The notes under the pieces: model-generated
Told to the model about the DNA's origin: nothing
What the model saw: the letters and a program-made list of their open reading frames with translations, nothing else
Database searches by the model: none
Program-made: the position numbers and the translations under genes
Shown here: piece after piece, positions 43,526-52,036 of the stretch
How the letters are laid out: each line of letters begins with the position of its first letter
Numbering within the stretch: the stretch's first letter is position 1
Origin: Roseateles saccharophilus
GTDB lineage: Bacteria > Pseudomonadota > Gammaproteobacteria > Burkholderiales > Burkholderiaceae_C
DNA: 64,000 nucleotides
Direction of reading: 5' to 3'
Assembly (NCBI RefSeq): GCF_004342485.1
Contig: NZ_SMBU01000009.1
Coordinates: 124,780 to 188,779, forward strand

Positions 43526-44710
43526 TCATTCGAGCTGGGCCGCCTTGTGCAGGGCTCGCATCAGGCAGGCATTGATCTCGCCGGCGCCCAGCATCAGCGC
43601 CTCGGCTCGCTCGCGGTAGTCGAAGACCGACTCGGCCTCGATGGCCCGCACCAGGTCCAGATAGGGCTGGTAGGGGCCGCTGCCTTCCACCAGCGCCTGG
43701 CGCACGCGCTCGGGCACGGGGATGCTCTGCAGCAGCTTCTCGAAGGGTGCCTTCAGCATGTGGTCCAGCAGCGAGAACAGGCCGCAGATGAACATCTCGT
43801 CGCGCTGCTCGCGCTCGCTCATGCCTTGTGCGAACTCCTCCATCAGCAGGCCGCGGCGCAGCGCGCCGTACATGATGGGGCGCATGCTGTGGTCGTTGCT
43901 GGCGGTGGTGAGCAGCAGGGCCAGCCAGCGCTTCATGCGGGCATAGCCCAGCAGCATGATGGCGTGGCGGAAGCTCGACACCTCGACCGGCAGGCCGAAG
44001 GCGGCGGAGTTCAGGTAGCGCAGCAGCTTGAAAGCGAGGCTGGGGTCGCGCTTGAGCGTCTGCTCCAGGCGCTCGACGTCCTCGCCCTGGTCGAGGCGCG
44101 ACATCAGCTCGACGATGACCTGCAGGTCGGCCGCCATCTCGGTCTTGCCCGTGCCCGGGGAGGCCTCGTAGGGGCCGTCCATGGGCCAGCCGATGACGGC
44201 ACTGGCACCGGCGCCGAAGCTGGCGGCGATGGCCTCGACGCCGCGCACGCCGGCATGCAGCACGGGCACGCCCGCGGGAGCGGCCTGGCCGGGTTCGAGC
44301 ACGACCTGCCTGAACAAGGCGGCGACCTCGGCCGGCAGCGGCGACTGGGGCAGGCCCTTGAGCACGCCTCTGTGGCCGGCGGCCTTCAGCGCGGCCAGCG
44401 GCGCGGCATTGGCGGCGTCGGCGGCGATGAAGGCGGGCATCTCGATCTGGGTGGGCTCGGCCGGTGGCTCGTTGATTAGCGCGCCGAGCAGGGCCTCGCC
44501 CTGGGGGTTGAGCAGCTCACCGCCACGGGGCCAGACCGCCGCGAGGGCGCCCAGCAGCTCGGCCTGGTCGACCTTGGCGTCGGCGCGCAGCGGGATCAGC
44601 GTGAGCCGGGTGCCGGCGACGGCTCGCTGGCGGTCGATGATCGGTGCATAGCCGAGGGCGACGCCGGGCAGGATGGCGTGATCGAGGGCGGCGGGGGTGT
44701 TGTCGGACAT
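43526..44710 (-). CDS. HDOD-domain protein with degenerate EAL-like N-terminus (YuxH type)
   Basis: 394 residues. The C-terminal half is an HDOD domain (about 180-385: DLQVIVELMSRLDQGEDVERLEQTLKRDPSLAFKLLRYLNSAAFGLP, RHAIMLLGYARMKRWLALLL). The N-terminal half resembles an EAL domain in layout (YAPIIDRQRAVAGTRLTLIPL) but has no EAL or DDFG motif, so it should not cleave c-di-GMP. Proteins of this build act in signalling without known enzymatic activity. It sits between the signalling block and flgL. Confidence 0.85.
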   Translation of the reverse strand: MSDNTPAALDHAILPGVALGYAPIIDRQRAVAGTRLTLIPLRADAKVDQAELLGALAAVWPRGGELLNPQGEALLGALINEPPAEPTQIEMPAFIAADAANAAPLAALKAAGHRGVLKGLPQSPLPAEVAALFRQVVLEPGQAAPAGVPVLHAGVRGVEAIAASFGAGASAVIGWPMDGPYEASPGTGKTEMAADLQVIVELMSRLDQGEDVERLEQTLKRDPSLAFKLLRYLNSAAFGLPVEVSSFRHAIMLLGYARMKRWLALLLTTASNDHSMRPIMYGALRRGLLMEEFAQGMSEREQRDEMFICGLFSLLDHMLKAPFEKLLQSIPVPERVRQALVEGSGPYQPYLDLVRAIEAESVFDYRERAEALMLGAGEINACLMRALHKAAQLE

Positions 44711-44819
44711 GGCTCGGCGCGGGAAGGCGGCAGGAGGCCGTCAGTCTGCCATGAGCGCCCGGCCGCCGCCGTGGCAAAGCGTGACAGGTGCACGGCGACC
44801 GTCCGCCGGCGCACCGGCG

Positions 44820-46043
44820 TCAGCCGTTGATGTACTGGAACAGCGACATGCGCTGCACCATGGCGTAGGACTTGAGGGCGGCGTCGTAGCCGGTCTGCTG
44901 GTTCTGGAAGTCGGAGATGGCCTGCACCATGTCGACATCCTCGGCGGCGCTCTTCTCCTGGGTGGCGTAGAGCTTCAGGCCGGACAGGCGGCTTTCGCTG
45001 CCGTCGAGGTTGTTGAGCTGCTCGCCGATCTGGCTGCGCACGCTCTGCATATTGCCCATCACCGCATCCAGGTCGCGCAGCCGGTTGGAGTTGCTCTGGG
45101 CGATCTGGGTGCCGGTGCGCAGCGGGGTCTTGAGCTCGGCGATGGATTTGTCCAGCACATCGAAGACCTTGAGCGAGTTGGTGGCCGGCGCGATGGTGAA
45201 GTTGTCGCCATTGACCGGCGCGCCGCTGATCGTGACGGCCAGGCCGTCGAAGCCGATGCTGGTGCCCGGCTTGAGGGTGCCGGTGGCAGCCGTGCCGTCA
45301 CTGGGCGGGGGGCTGATGGTGTAGGTCTGGGCCGCTGGCGCGGTGCCGGTGATGCCGATGCTGTAGTTCAGCCCGGTCAGCTTGGACGGGGCGGTGATGC
45401 TGCCGGGGTCGATCCAGCCCTGCGCCGCGGCGCCGGGCGGGGTGCTGGTGGGGTTGGTGCCGGCGTCGGTCACGAAGAAGCCGTTACCGCTGCGCGCCTG
45501 TTCCCAGGCCGCGCGGCCGTCGACGCTCATCTGGTAGCTGTCGAGGTTGCCGGTCTGGATCGTCCCGGGCGTGCCGACATAGCTCGCGCCGCCGGCCTGG
45601 TCGAGGAAGGGCGGGTTGCTGGAGCCCTGGCCCGAGAAGATGTAGCCGCCGGAGCCGTCGGGCCGGTTGGCGATGGACAGCAGCTGGTCGCGGATGCCCT
45701 GCAGCTTGTCGGCCAGGCCCTTGCGCTCGGCGTCGGAATAGCTGGCGTTGCCGGCAGCCACCATGGTCTCGCGGGCCTGCTGCAGCAGGTCGTTCGCATC
45801 GCCGAGGGCGGATTCGCTCAGCGTCATGCTGTTGCGGCTGGCCTCGAGCGCGCGCTGGTTGGCGTCCACGCGGTCCATCGCGACCTGGGCCCGCTCGGCA
45901 CGGGCCGCGGCGGTCGGGTCGTCGCTGGCAACCTGGACCCGCTTGCCCGACGTCAGCTGTTGCTGCTGGTTCTGCAGCGTGTTTTGGCGCCGCTGCAGGT
46001 TGGCGATCGACGTGTCGTAGAGGTTGGCGGTGGAGAGTCTCAT
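44820..46043 (-). CDS. flgL: flagellar hook-filament junction protein FlgL
   Basis: FlgL is the distal hook-associated protein. The 407-residue product has the flagellin-like N-terminus (LSTANLYDTSIANLQRRQNTLQNQQQQLTSGKRVQVASDDPTAAARAERA) and the C-terminal LSGLKLYATQEKSAAEDVDMVQAISDFQNQQTGYDAALKSYAMVQRMSLFQYING typical of the family. It follows flgK by 19 bases and ends the flgI-J-K-L run. Confidence 0.97.
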   Translation of the reverse strand: MRLSTANLYDTSIANLQRRQNTLQNQQQQLTSGKRVQVASDDPTAAARAERAQVAMDRVDANQRALEASRNSMTLSESALGDANDLLQQARETMVAAGNASYSDAERKGLADKLQGIRDQLLSIANRPDGSGGYIFSGQGSSNPPFLDQAGGASYVGTPGTIQTGNLDSYQMSVDGRAAWEQARSGNGFFVTDAGTNPTSTPPGAAAQGWIDPGSITAPSKLTGLNYSIGITGTAPAAQTYTISPPPSDGTAATGTLKPGTSIGFDGLAVTISGAPVNGDNFTIAPATNSLKVFDVLDKSIAELKTPLRTGTQIAQSNSNRLRDLDAVMGNMQSVRSQIGEQLNNLDGSESRLSGLKLYATQEKSAAEDVDMVQAISDFQNQQTGYDAALKSYAMVQRMSLFQYING

Positions 46044-46062
46044 GGGCTGACCCTAGGCTTCA

Positions 46063-48048
46063 TCACTGGGAGACGGTTTGCAGTAGCTGGTTGAACAAGG
46101 TCTGGGCGGTCTGCAGTACCTTGGCCGAGGCCTGGTAGGCCTGCTGGTACTGGATCAGCCGCGAGGCCTCTTCATCGAGGTTGACGCCGGCCTGCGACGA
46201 GCGATTGCTCTCGGCGTCGGAGGCGACGTTGGTGGACACGCCGGACAGGTAGTTGGCGCCCTGGACGCGTGCACCGATGTCGCTGAGATCGTTGGCATAC
46301 GCATCGTTGAGCGTCGCCCCGACCGTGACGCTGCCGCTGGGCAGCAACTGCTTGCCGACGAAAGGATCGGTCTGGATGTCGAGGAAGGCCTTGGCGTTGC
46401 CGTTGTTCGAGCCCGGGTACTGCGTGGCAGCGATGGACAGCGTGTCGCCGGCGCGGGGCACGCCGTTGAGGCGCAGCTCGAAGCCGAGGTTGATAGGCGG
46501 TACGGCGCCCGGTTGGTTGCCGATGGGTTGGCCGGATTTCCAGACGCCGGCGAGCGGTGCGCCGACGGCCGGCGTCAGCGTGTAGTTGACGCTGCCGTCC
46601 GGGTTGGCGGCGCCGAAGGCGACCGAGATGGGCAGGTTGGCGGCGCTGAAGCTGCTGTTGACGGCGTAGATGCTGTCGAGAGTGGCGGTGCCGGTGTTGT
46701 TGACCGATGTGACGGCCGTCACCGGCGACGCGGCGGCGATGCCGTTCGGGTTGTCCAGCACGCGCCGCATATTGACCGCGGCCGCGCCGACGGGCTCGAT
46801 CACATAGCTGTCCCCGGCCGCCGGAGGCGATGGGCTGAAGTTGATCGTGAAGCCGTCGACGGTGGCGCCGGCGGCGACGGTGCGCACCTGGCCGTCACTG
46901 AGGCGTGTGAGCTGGTAGGTGCCGGGCGCCGCGCCGGCAGACAGCTTGTAGGCGCTGGCCTGCAGTTGGCTGGCATCGACGATGGTGGCCTGCACGCCGT
47001 TCGTGAAGCTGCTGTCGGGGTTGCGCTGGTTGTTCGTCGACGGCAGCACGCGCGGCGCGGCGACGTTGAAGATCGGCGCCCCCTGGCCCGGCGGCGTGGA
47101 CAGATCCAGGCCCAGGGCGTTCTGTGCATTGACGCGCGTGCCAAGGGCCGCGGCGAGCTGGCCGACCATATTGCGCGCGTCCTGCAGGTCATGGTTCTGG
47201 AACTGCAGCAACGCGCTCAGGCTGCCGCCGGTCAGCACGCTCTCGTCCAGCGGTCGCGTGCTGCCGCCCTCGTTGAGGGCCAGCACGGAGCGTTGCGGGT
47301 CGTAGCTGTCCGGCGCGATCTGCAGCGACGAGGCCGTATTGCCGAGCACGAGGCGCTGCCCGCCACCGATGAAGACACCCATCGTGCCGTCGTCGGCCGG
47401 CAAGGTCGTCACGGCGACATGTTCAGAGAGCTGCGAGATCAGCTGGTCGCGCTGATCGAGCAGGTCATTGGGCGAATGGCCGCTGCCCTGCACCTTGGCG
47501 ATCTTGTCGTTGACGCTGGCGATCTGCTGGGCAAGCTGGTTCACGAGGGTGACGCCGGCCTGCAGGTCGCTGGTGACGCCGGCCTGCATGTCGGCGAGCT
47601 GCGATCCGACACTGGAGAAACGCGTGGCCAACTGCTGGGCCTGGCCAAGCACGACCTGGCGAGCCGAAAGGTCGCTGGGCCGGTTGGCCACGTCCATCAT
47701 GCTGTTGAGGAACTGGCTGACGGCACTGCCGAGGCCGTCGGTGCCGGTGGGGAAGATCTTTTCCAGCCGTGTCAGCTGCTCGGCCTGCGTCGTGTCGCCC
47801 GAGGCGGTGGACTTGGTGTTGATGGCTTCCTTGGTCAGAAAGTCGTTGTGGGAGCGCTCGACGGTCTGCACGTCCACGCCGCGGCCGAAGAAGCCGGCGC
47901 CGGTGTACTGGCCTGGTGCGGTCGTCAGCACGACGGACTGGCGCGAGTAGCCGGGCGTGTTCGCGTTGGCGATGTTCTGGCCGACCGTCTGCAATGCCGC
48001 CTGGTTGGCGAACATCGCGCGGGCGGCGATGGAGAGTAGGCCGGCCAT
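46063..48048 (-). CDS. flgK: flagellar hook-filament junction protein FlgK
   Basis: FlgK is the first hook-associated protein. The 661-residue product starts with LLSIAARAMFANQAALQTVGQNIANANTPGYSRQSVVL, the rod/hook signature, has the paddle-like middle region, and ends in NLDEEASRLIQYQQAYQASAKVLQTAQTLFNQLLQTV. It lies 17 bases after flgJ. The length is in the upper part of the family range because of the Thr/Asn-rich middle. Confidence 0.97.
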   Translation of the reverse strand: MAGLLSIAARAMFANQAALQTVGQNIANANTPGYSRQSVVLTTAPGQYTGAGFFGRGVDVQTVERSHNDFLTKEAINTKSTASGDTTQAEQLTRLEKIFPTGTDGLGSAVSQFLNSMMDVANRPSDLSARQVVLGQAQQLATRFSSVGSQLADMQAGVTSDLQAGVTLVNQLAQQIASVNDKIAKVQGSGHSPNDLLDQRDQLISQLSEHVAVTTLPADDGTMGVFIGGGQRLVLGNTASSLQIAPDSYDPQRSVLALNEGGSTRPLDESVLTGGSLSALLQFQNHDLQDARNMVGQLAAALGTRVNAQNALGLDLSTPPGQGAPIFNVAAPRVLPSTNNQRNPDSSFTNGVQATIVDASQLQASAYKLSAGAAPGTYQLTRLSDGQVRTVAAGATVDGFTINFSPSPPAAGDSYVIEPVGAAAVNMRRVLDNPNGIAAASPVTAVTSVNNTGTATLDSIYAVNSSFSAANLPISVAFGAANPDGSVNYTLTPAVGAPLAGVWKSGQPIGNQPGAVPPINLGFELRLNGVPRAGDTLSIAATQYPGSNNGNAKAFLDIQTDPFVGKQLLPSGSVTVGATLNDAYANDLSDIGARVQGANYLSGVSTNVASDAESNRSSQAGVNLDEEASRLIQYQQAYQASAKVLQTAQTLFNQLLQTVSQ

Positions 48049-48065
48049 GGTTCTTCAGTCGTCCG

Positions 48066-48938
48066 TCAGGCCAACGCACGCTGGACGCGCATCGTGGTGT
48101 TGATGGTCTTGGCGATCTTGTCGGCATAGGCCGGATCGGTGGCGTAGCCGGCCTGCTGCAGGCCGCGGGCGAAGCCGGCCGCGTTGCCATTCTGGGCCTG
48201 GGCGACGACCTTGGCGTAGCGCTCGTTGCTGCTGATCAGCCTGGCGTAATCCTTGAACGCCTCGTCGTAGCTGCCGTAGGCGCGGAACTTGGCGGTGACC
48301 TTGTGGGCCTGGCCGTTGATGACCTCGGTGGTCTGCACGTCGACGGTCTTGCCCGTCCAGCCCGGCGTGGCCTTGATGCCGAACAGGTTGTGGCTCTTCG
48401 TGCCGTCGGCGCCGGTGATCTCGCGCCTGCCCCAGCCGCTCTCATGGGCGGCCTGGGCGACCATGAAGCTGGCCGGGATGCCGGTGGCCGCCGAGGCCGC
48501 GCGGGCCGAGGCGTCGTGCTTCTGGATGAAGCCCTGCACATGGCTGGGGATGCCCTTGGTGGCCAGGGCCGGCAGGGCCTGGGCCAGCGTGGTCTGGCTG
48601 GCCTTCTTCACGCTTTCTGGCGACAGGTCCTGCACGCCCATCTGGCGCTGCAGCTGGCGCGTGATCGCATCCGACAAGCCTCCCGGCAGGCCGCTGAGCT
48701 TGCCGGCGAACTGCGTATCCAGCATCTCGGTGCCGAGCTGCGTCGCGTTGTTGTCCAGCATGCCGCTGGACAGCGTGGACGCGCGCATGCTCTTCATCAC
48801 TTCCTGCATGAAGAGCGTCTCGAACTGCCTGGCCGTCTCGCGCACCGCACCCTTGGGGTCGCGCGAGGCCTGGGCCTTGAGCTGGTCGAGGCTCCCCAGG
48901 CTCTGGCCCGAGATGGACTGGAAGGACGGCGAGGACAT
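48066..48938 (-). CDS. flgJ: rod assembly protein and peptidoglycan hydrolase FlgJ
   Basis: FlgJ caps the rod and opens the cell wall. The 290-residue product has the rod-scaffold N-domain (ETARQFETLFMQEVMKSMRASTLSSGMLDNN) and a C-terminal glucosaminidase domain (about residues 140-290) with VAQAAHESGWGRREI, the catalytic Glu, and HNLFGIKATPGWTGKTV. ATG 48938 overlaps the flgI stop (ATGA). Dual-domain FlgJ is normal for beta- and gamma-proteobacteria. Confidence 0.96.
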   Translation of the reverse strand: MSSPSFQSISGQSLGSLDQLKAQASRDPKGAVRETARQFETLFMQEVMKSMRASTLSSGMLDNNATQLGTEMLDTQFAGKLSGLPGGLSDAITRQLQRQMGVQDLSPESVKKASQTTLAQALPALATKGIPSHVQGFIQKHDASARAASAATGIPASFMVAQAAHESGWGRREITGADGTKSHNLFGIKATPGWTGKTVDVQTTEVINGQAHKVTAKFRAYGSYDEAFKDYARLISSNERYAKVVAQAQNGNAAGFARGLQQAGYATDPAYADKIAKTINTTMRVQRALA

Positions 48939-50038
48939 CAGATCACCTCGAGCTCGGCATTCAAGGCGCCCGCGCTCTTCATGGCCTGCAGGATGGCGAG
49001 CAGATCCTGGGGCGTGGCGCCGAGCGAGCTCAGCGCCTTCACGACGTCCGACAGCCGTGCGCCGGCGGGCAGCTGGATGAGGCTGCCGGGCTCCTGGCGG
49101 ATGGAGATGTCGGCCTTCTCGGCCACCGTGGTCTGGCCGCTCGACAGCGCATTGGGCTGGCTGATGATCGGCGTGGAGCTGATCGTCACCGACAGGCTGC
49201 CGTGGGCCACGGCGCAGGCCGCCAGCGTGACCGCCTGGTTCATGACGACGGAGCCGGTGCGGGCATTGATGACGACGCGGGCGGCCGGCGTGGCCATGTC
49301 GACGGCGAGGTTCTCGACGTCGGCCAGGAATGCGACGCGGTCGTCCGGCGTGGTTGGGGCGCGCACGCGCACGACGCGGCCGTCCAGCGCCTGGGCCGTG
49401 CCGGGGCCCTTGGCCTTGTTGATGGCCTGGGCCACGGCGCGGGCGGTGGCGAAATCGCTGCTGTTGAGATCGAACTGCAGGGTGTCGCCCTGGGCGATGG
49501 GCGTGGGCACCGAGCGCTCGACCAGGGCGCCCGCCGGGATGCGGCCGGCGCTGAGGTGGTTGATCTGCACCTTGGAGCCGCCCGCCGACGCGCCGGCGCC
49601 GCCGACCACCATATTGCCCTGGGCAATGGCGTAGATCTGGCCGTCGGCGCCGCGCAGCGGCGTCGCGATCAGCGTGCCGCCGCGCAGGCTCTTGGCATTG
49701 CCGATGGAGGAGACGTTGATGTCCAGCTCCTGGCCGGGCTGGGCGAAGGGCGGCAGCTGGGCCGTCACCATGACGGCGGCGATGTTGCGCGGCTGCATGG
49801 TCACGCCCTGGGGCAGCAGCACGCCGAACTGCTGCAGCATGGCCGTCAGGCTCTGGCCGGTGAAGGGCGCCTGCGTGGTCTGGTCGCCCGTGCCGTCCAG
49901 GCCGACGACGAGGCCATAGCCGGTCAGCGGGTTGGAGCGCACACCGGCGACCGCCGCGACTTCCTTGATGCGGATGGCCTGGGCGATGGGCGCCAGCACG
50001 ATGGCCAGGCTGAGGAGGAGGGCTTGCAGCGTCTTCAC
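48938..50038 (-). CDS. flgI: flagellar P-ring protein FlgI
   Basis: FlgI forms the periplasmic P ring around the rod. The GTG start at 50038 gives VKTLQALLLSLAIVLAPIAQA, a proper signal peptide, and a 366-residue product with the family's opening IRIKEVAAVAGVRSNPLTGYGLVVGLDGTGD. The open frame extends 150 codons upstream but is not FlgI-like there. Unusually, flgI is separated from flgH by about 5.5 kb of other genes, so it needs its own promoter; I could not identify one with confidence in the 217-base gap upstream. Confidence 0.95.
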   Translation of the reverse strand: MKTLQALLLSLAIVLAPIAQAIRIKEVAAVAGVRSNPLTGYGLVVGLDGTGDQTTQAPFTGQSLTAMLQQFGVLLPQGVTMQPRNIAAVMVTAQLPPFAQPGQELDINVSSIGNAKSLRGGTLIATPLRGADGQIYAIAQGNMVVGGAGASAGGSKVQINHLSAGRIPAGALVERSVPTPIAQGDTLQFDLNSSDFATARAVAQAINKAKGPGTAQALDGRVVRVRAPTTPDDRVAFLADVENLAVDMATPAARVVINARTGSVVMNQAVTLAACAVAHGSLSVTISSTPIISQPNALSSGQTTVAEKADISIRQEPGSLIQLPAGARLSDVVKALSSLGATPQDLLAILQAMKSAGALNAELEVI

Positions 50039-50255
50039 TCGGCCGATTCTGCGGATGCTTGAGCCCGCGAAGCCGATGAAAAGGCCGCGGACCGCCCCGC
50101 TTTTCCAAGCCCTGGCGACGCGGGCCGCGGCAGTGCGTGATTTTTCACGCTGTAAGGCCGGGCCATGCCGTGCGACCACTGGGCACCTGTGAGGCATGAG
50201 GCGCCCAGGCAGCACAGCCAACCCCTTCCCCTCTTCAACTTCCCGGAGACCCGCG

Positions 50256-50657
50256 ATGAAACAACGCCTTTCCCTGCTGCCCCTGGTGCTGGCCACCACG
50301 CTGGCCGCCTTTTCCTTCCCTGGCCACGCCCAGGGCCTGACGCGCGAACAGGTCAAGATGGACCGCGACGCCTTCCTCGCGCTGATGCGCTGGGACGAAC
50401 TGACCGGCATGTGGGTGCTGAAGTCCGGCATGGAGCCCCCCAAGGGCGTCATGTCGCGCGCCGAGGTGATCGCCATGCGCGACCAGTTCCTGCGCATGAA
50501 CGTCTATGACGACACCGTCGGCAGCTGGGTGGCGCTCAAGGCACCGCGCGACATGAGCACGCTGACCCGCGAACAGGTCAACATGGAGACGCTGCGCTTC
50601 CTGATGATGTACCGCTACGACGAGTCGCGGAACGACTGGGTCAGCAAGATGCGCTGA
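50256..50657 (+). CDS. Small secreted protein with three tandem repeats
   Basis: I do not recognise the family. The 133-residue product begins with a clear signal peptide (MKQRLSLLPLVLATTLAAFSFPGHAQ) and the mature part consists of three related units of about 31 residues at 28-58, 66-96 and 103-132. Each has the pattern (L/M)(T/S)R-x-[EQ]V-x-M-x-x-x-x-F-L-x-M-x-x-(Y/W)-D-x-x-x-x-x-W-V. Conserved Arg, Asp and Trp suggest a repeated fold or binding unit. It is divergent from flgI and followed by a hairpin-rich gap. Confidence 0.8.
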   Translation: MKQRLSLLPLVLATTLAAFSFPGHAQGLTREQVKMDRDAFLALMRWDELTGMWVLKSGMEPPKGVMSRAEVIAMRDQFLRMNVYDDTVGSWVALKAPRDMSTLTREQVNMETLRFLMMYRYDESRNDWVSKMR

Positions 50658-50689
50658 GCCGTCGGGCGGCCGACTTCGCAACGCGAGAA

Positions 50690-50745
50690 AGACCGGCCCG
50701 CGCTCGCGCCCCCTCGGTCGAGGGGGCGCCCCGGCAAGCTAGCGC
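50690..50745 (+). repeat. Hairpin after the repeat-protein gene
   Basis: CGCCCCCTC ggtc GAGGGGGCG (about 50708-50729) follows CCGGCCCGCGCTCG and precedes CAAGCTAGCGCTCAGGTTGTTTTG. It resembles the CCCC/GGGG module of the dispersed repeats and may terminate transcription of the repeat-protein gene (TTGTTTTG follows at a distance). Confidence 0.4.
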
Positions 50746-50885
50746 TCAGGTTGTTTTGCGTGTGACGTGAGACCCTGTCAACCCCCATCCAGCAAGGGTC
50801 CATGGTCTGGCAGCGGCCAGGCGTGCGCCCGGGATGCGGGTCAGGGCATTGCAAGGCTTGCCTTGACCTCCCAAGCCGGGGGTAT

Positions 50886-50937
50886 GCCGACAGGTTCCTG
50901 AATGTATATGTCGGTAAAGTTTTTATAACTTACCGAC
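50886..50937 (+). promoter_or_regulatory. Inverted-repeat operator-like region before the glycosyltransferase gene
   Basis: GTCGGTAA (50910-50917) and TTACCGAC (50930-50937) form an A/T-rich inverted repeat, and a further CCGACA half-site lies at about 50887. The segment around it (AATGTATAT, GTTTTTATAAC) is strikingly AT-rich for this genome. It ends 14 bases before ATG 50952, a typical place for promoter plus operator. The regulator is unknown. Confidence 0.5.
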
Positions 50938-50951
50938 CAGCCCCACCTGCC

Positions 50952-52031
50952 ATGCGCGCGCCCTCCAAGACCCTGACGCTGGTCCATGTCGTCTTCTCTT
51001 CACGTCTGGCGGGTGGCGAACTGCATTGCGTCGACTTGGCCAATGCCCAGGCCGCACTCGGCCACCGGGTGCATGTCATCGGCGTCGCCGGCTCGGCCGT
51101 CGAGGGCGCGCTGGCCCCCTCGGTGCGCTTCCACGGCCTGAAGCTGCCGCTGCTGCGCGGCCTGCGCGTCGCCGCGCTGGCCCGGCGCCTGGGCGCCGAC
51201 GTCTGCCACGGCCACCTCGGCCCGGCCTGCAAGGCCGTCGCCCATGCAGGCAGCGCCGCCCGTATCGGCACGCTGCATGTCGGCTACAAGGCCCACCACC
51301 ACGCGCACCTGGACGGTCTGGTCTGCGTGAACCGCGCCCAGCACGACAGCCTGCCCGAGAACCGCGAGGGCCTGGCCCGGCTGATCTACAACTGGGCGCC
51401 CGAGCGGGCCGCCGCGCCGGCCGCGGCCGGTCTGCGCGCCGAACTGGGCCTGGCGCCCGGCCAATTGCTGGTGGGCAGCGTCGGCCGCCTGCAGCAGGCC
51501 AAGGGCATGGACCTGCTGGTCGCCGGCTTCAAGGCCCATGCGCCGGCCGATGCCGTGCTGGCCATCCTCGGCGAGGGCCCGGACCGCGCGCTGCTGGAGC
51601 AGCTGGCCGCCGGCGACCCGCGCATCCGCCTGCTGGGCTTTCGCCGCGACGTGGACCGGGCGCTGCAGGCTTTCGACCTCTTCGTGTCCGCCTCCCGCGA
51701 GGAGGCCTTCCCGCTCGCCATCCTCGAAGCCATGCGTGCCGGCCGCCCCGTGCTGGCCACGGCCACGCAGGGCCCGGTCGAGATGCTGGCCGGCCAGCCG
51801 GCCCGCCTCGTGCCGGTGGGCGATGCCGACGGCCTGGGCCGGGCGCTGGCCGAGGAAGTGGCGCGCCTGCGCCCGCTGCCGCGCGAGCAGCGCAGCGTGC
51901 GCTATGCGACCGCGGCCTACGACCGTGGCCATGCGGTGGACAGGACCCTGGCCTTCTACCGCGACGTGATGCTGTACCGCGCCCCGCAGGCCCAGCACTA
52001 CGAGGACGAAGACGAAGCTTTCGCCAGCTGA
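50952..52031 (+). CDS. Glycosyltransferase family 4 protein
   Basis: The 359-residue product has the two-domain GT-B layout: N-terminal LVHVVFSSRLAGGELHCVDLANAQAALGHRVHVIGV and C-terminal LLVGSVGRLQQAKGMDLLVAGF, IRLLGFRRDVDRALQAFDLFVSASREEAFPLAILEAMRAGRPVLAT, which includes the E-x7-E motif of GT4 retaining enzymes. It probably adds a sugar to a lipopolysaccharide, exopolysaccharide or protein. The next gene starts five bases after its stop, so the two form a unit inserted between flgH and flgI. Confidence 0.9.
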   Translation: MRAPSKTLTLVHVVFSSRLAGGELHCVDLANAQAALGHRVHVIGVAGSAVEGALAPSVRFHGLKLPLLRGLRVAALARRLGADVCHGHLGPACKAVAHAGSAARIGTLHVGYKAHHHAHLDGLVCVNRAQHDSLPENREGLARLIYNWAPERAAAPAAAGLRAELGLAPGQLLVGSVGRLQQAKGMDLLVAGFKAHAPADAVLAILGEGPDRALLEQLAAGDPRIRLLGFRRDVDRALQAFDLFVSASREEAFPLAILEAMRAGRPVLATATQGPVEMLAGQPARLVPVGDADGLGRALAEEVARLRPLPREQRSVRYATAAYDRGHAVDRTLAFYRDVMLYRAPQAQHYEDEDEAFAS

Positions 52032-52036
52032 AGCCG

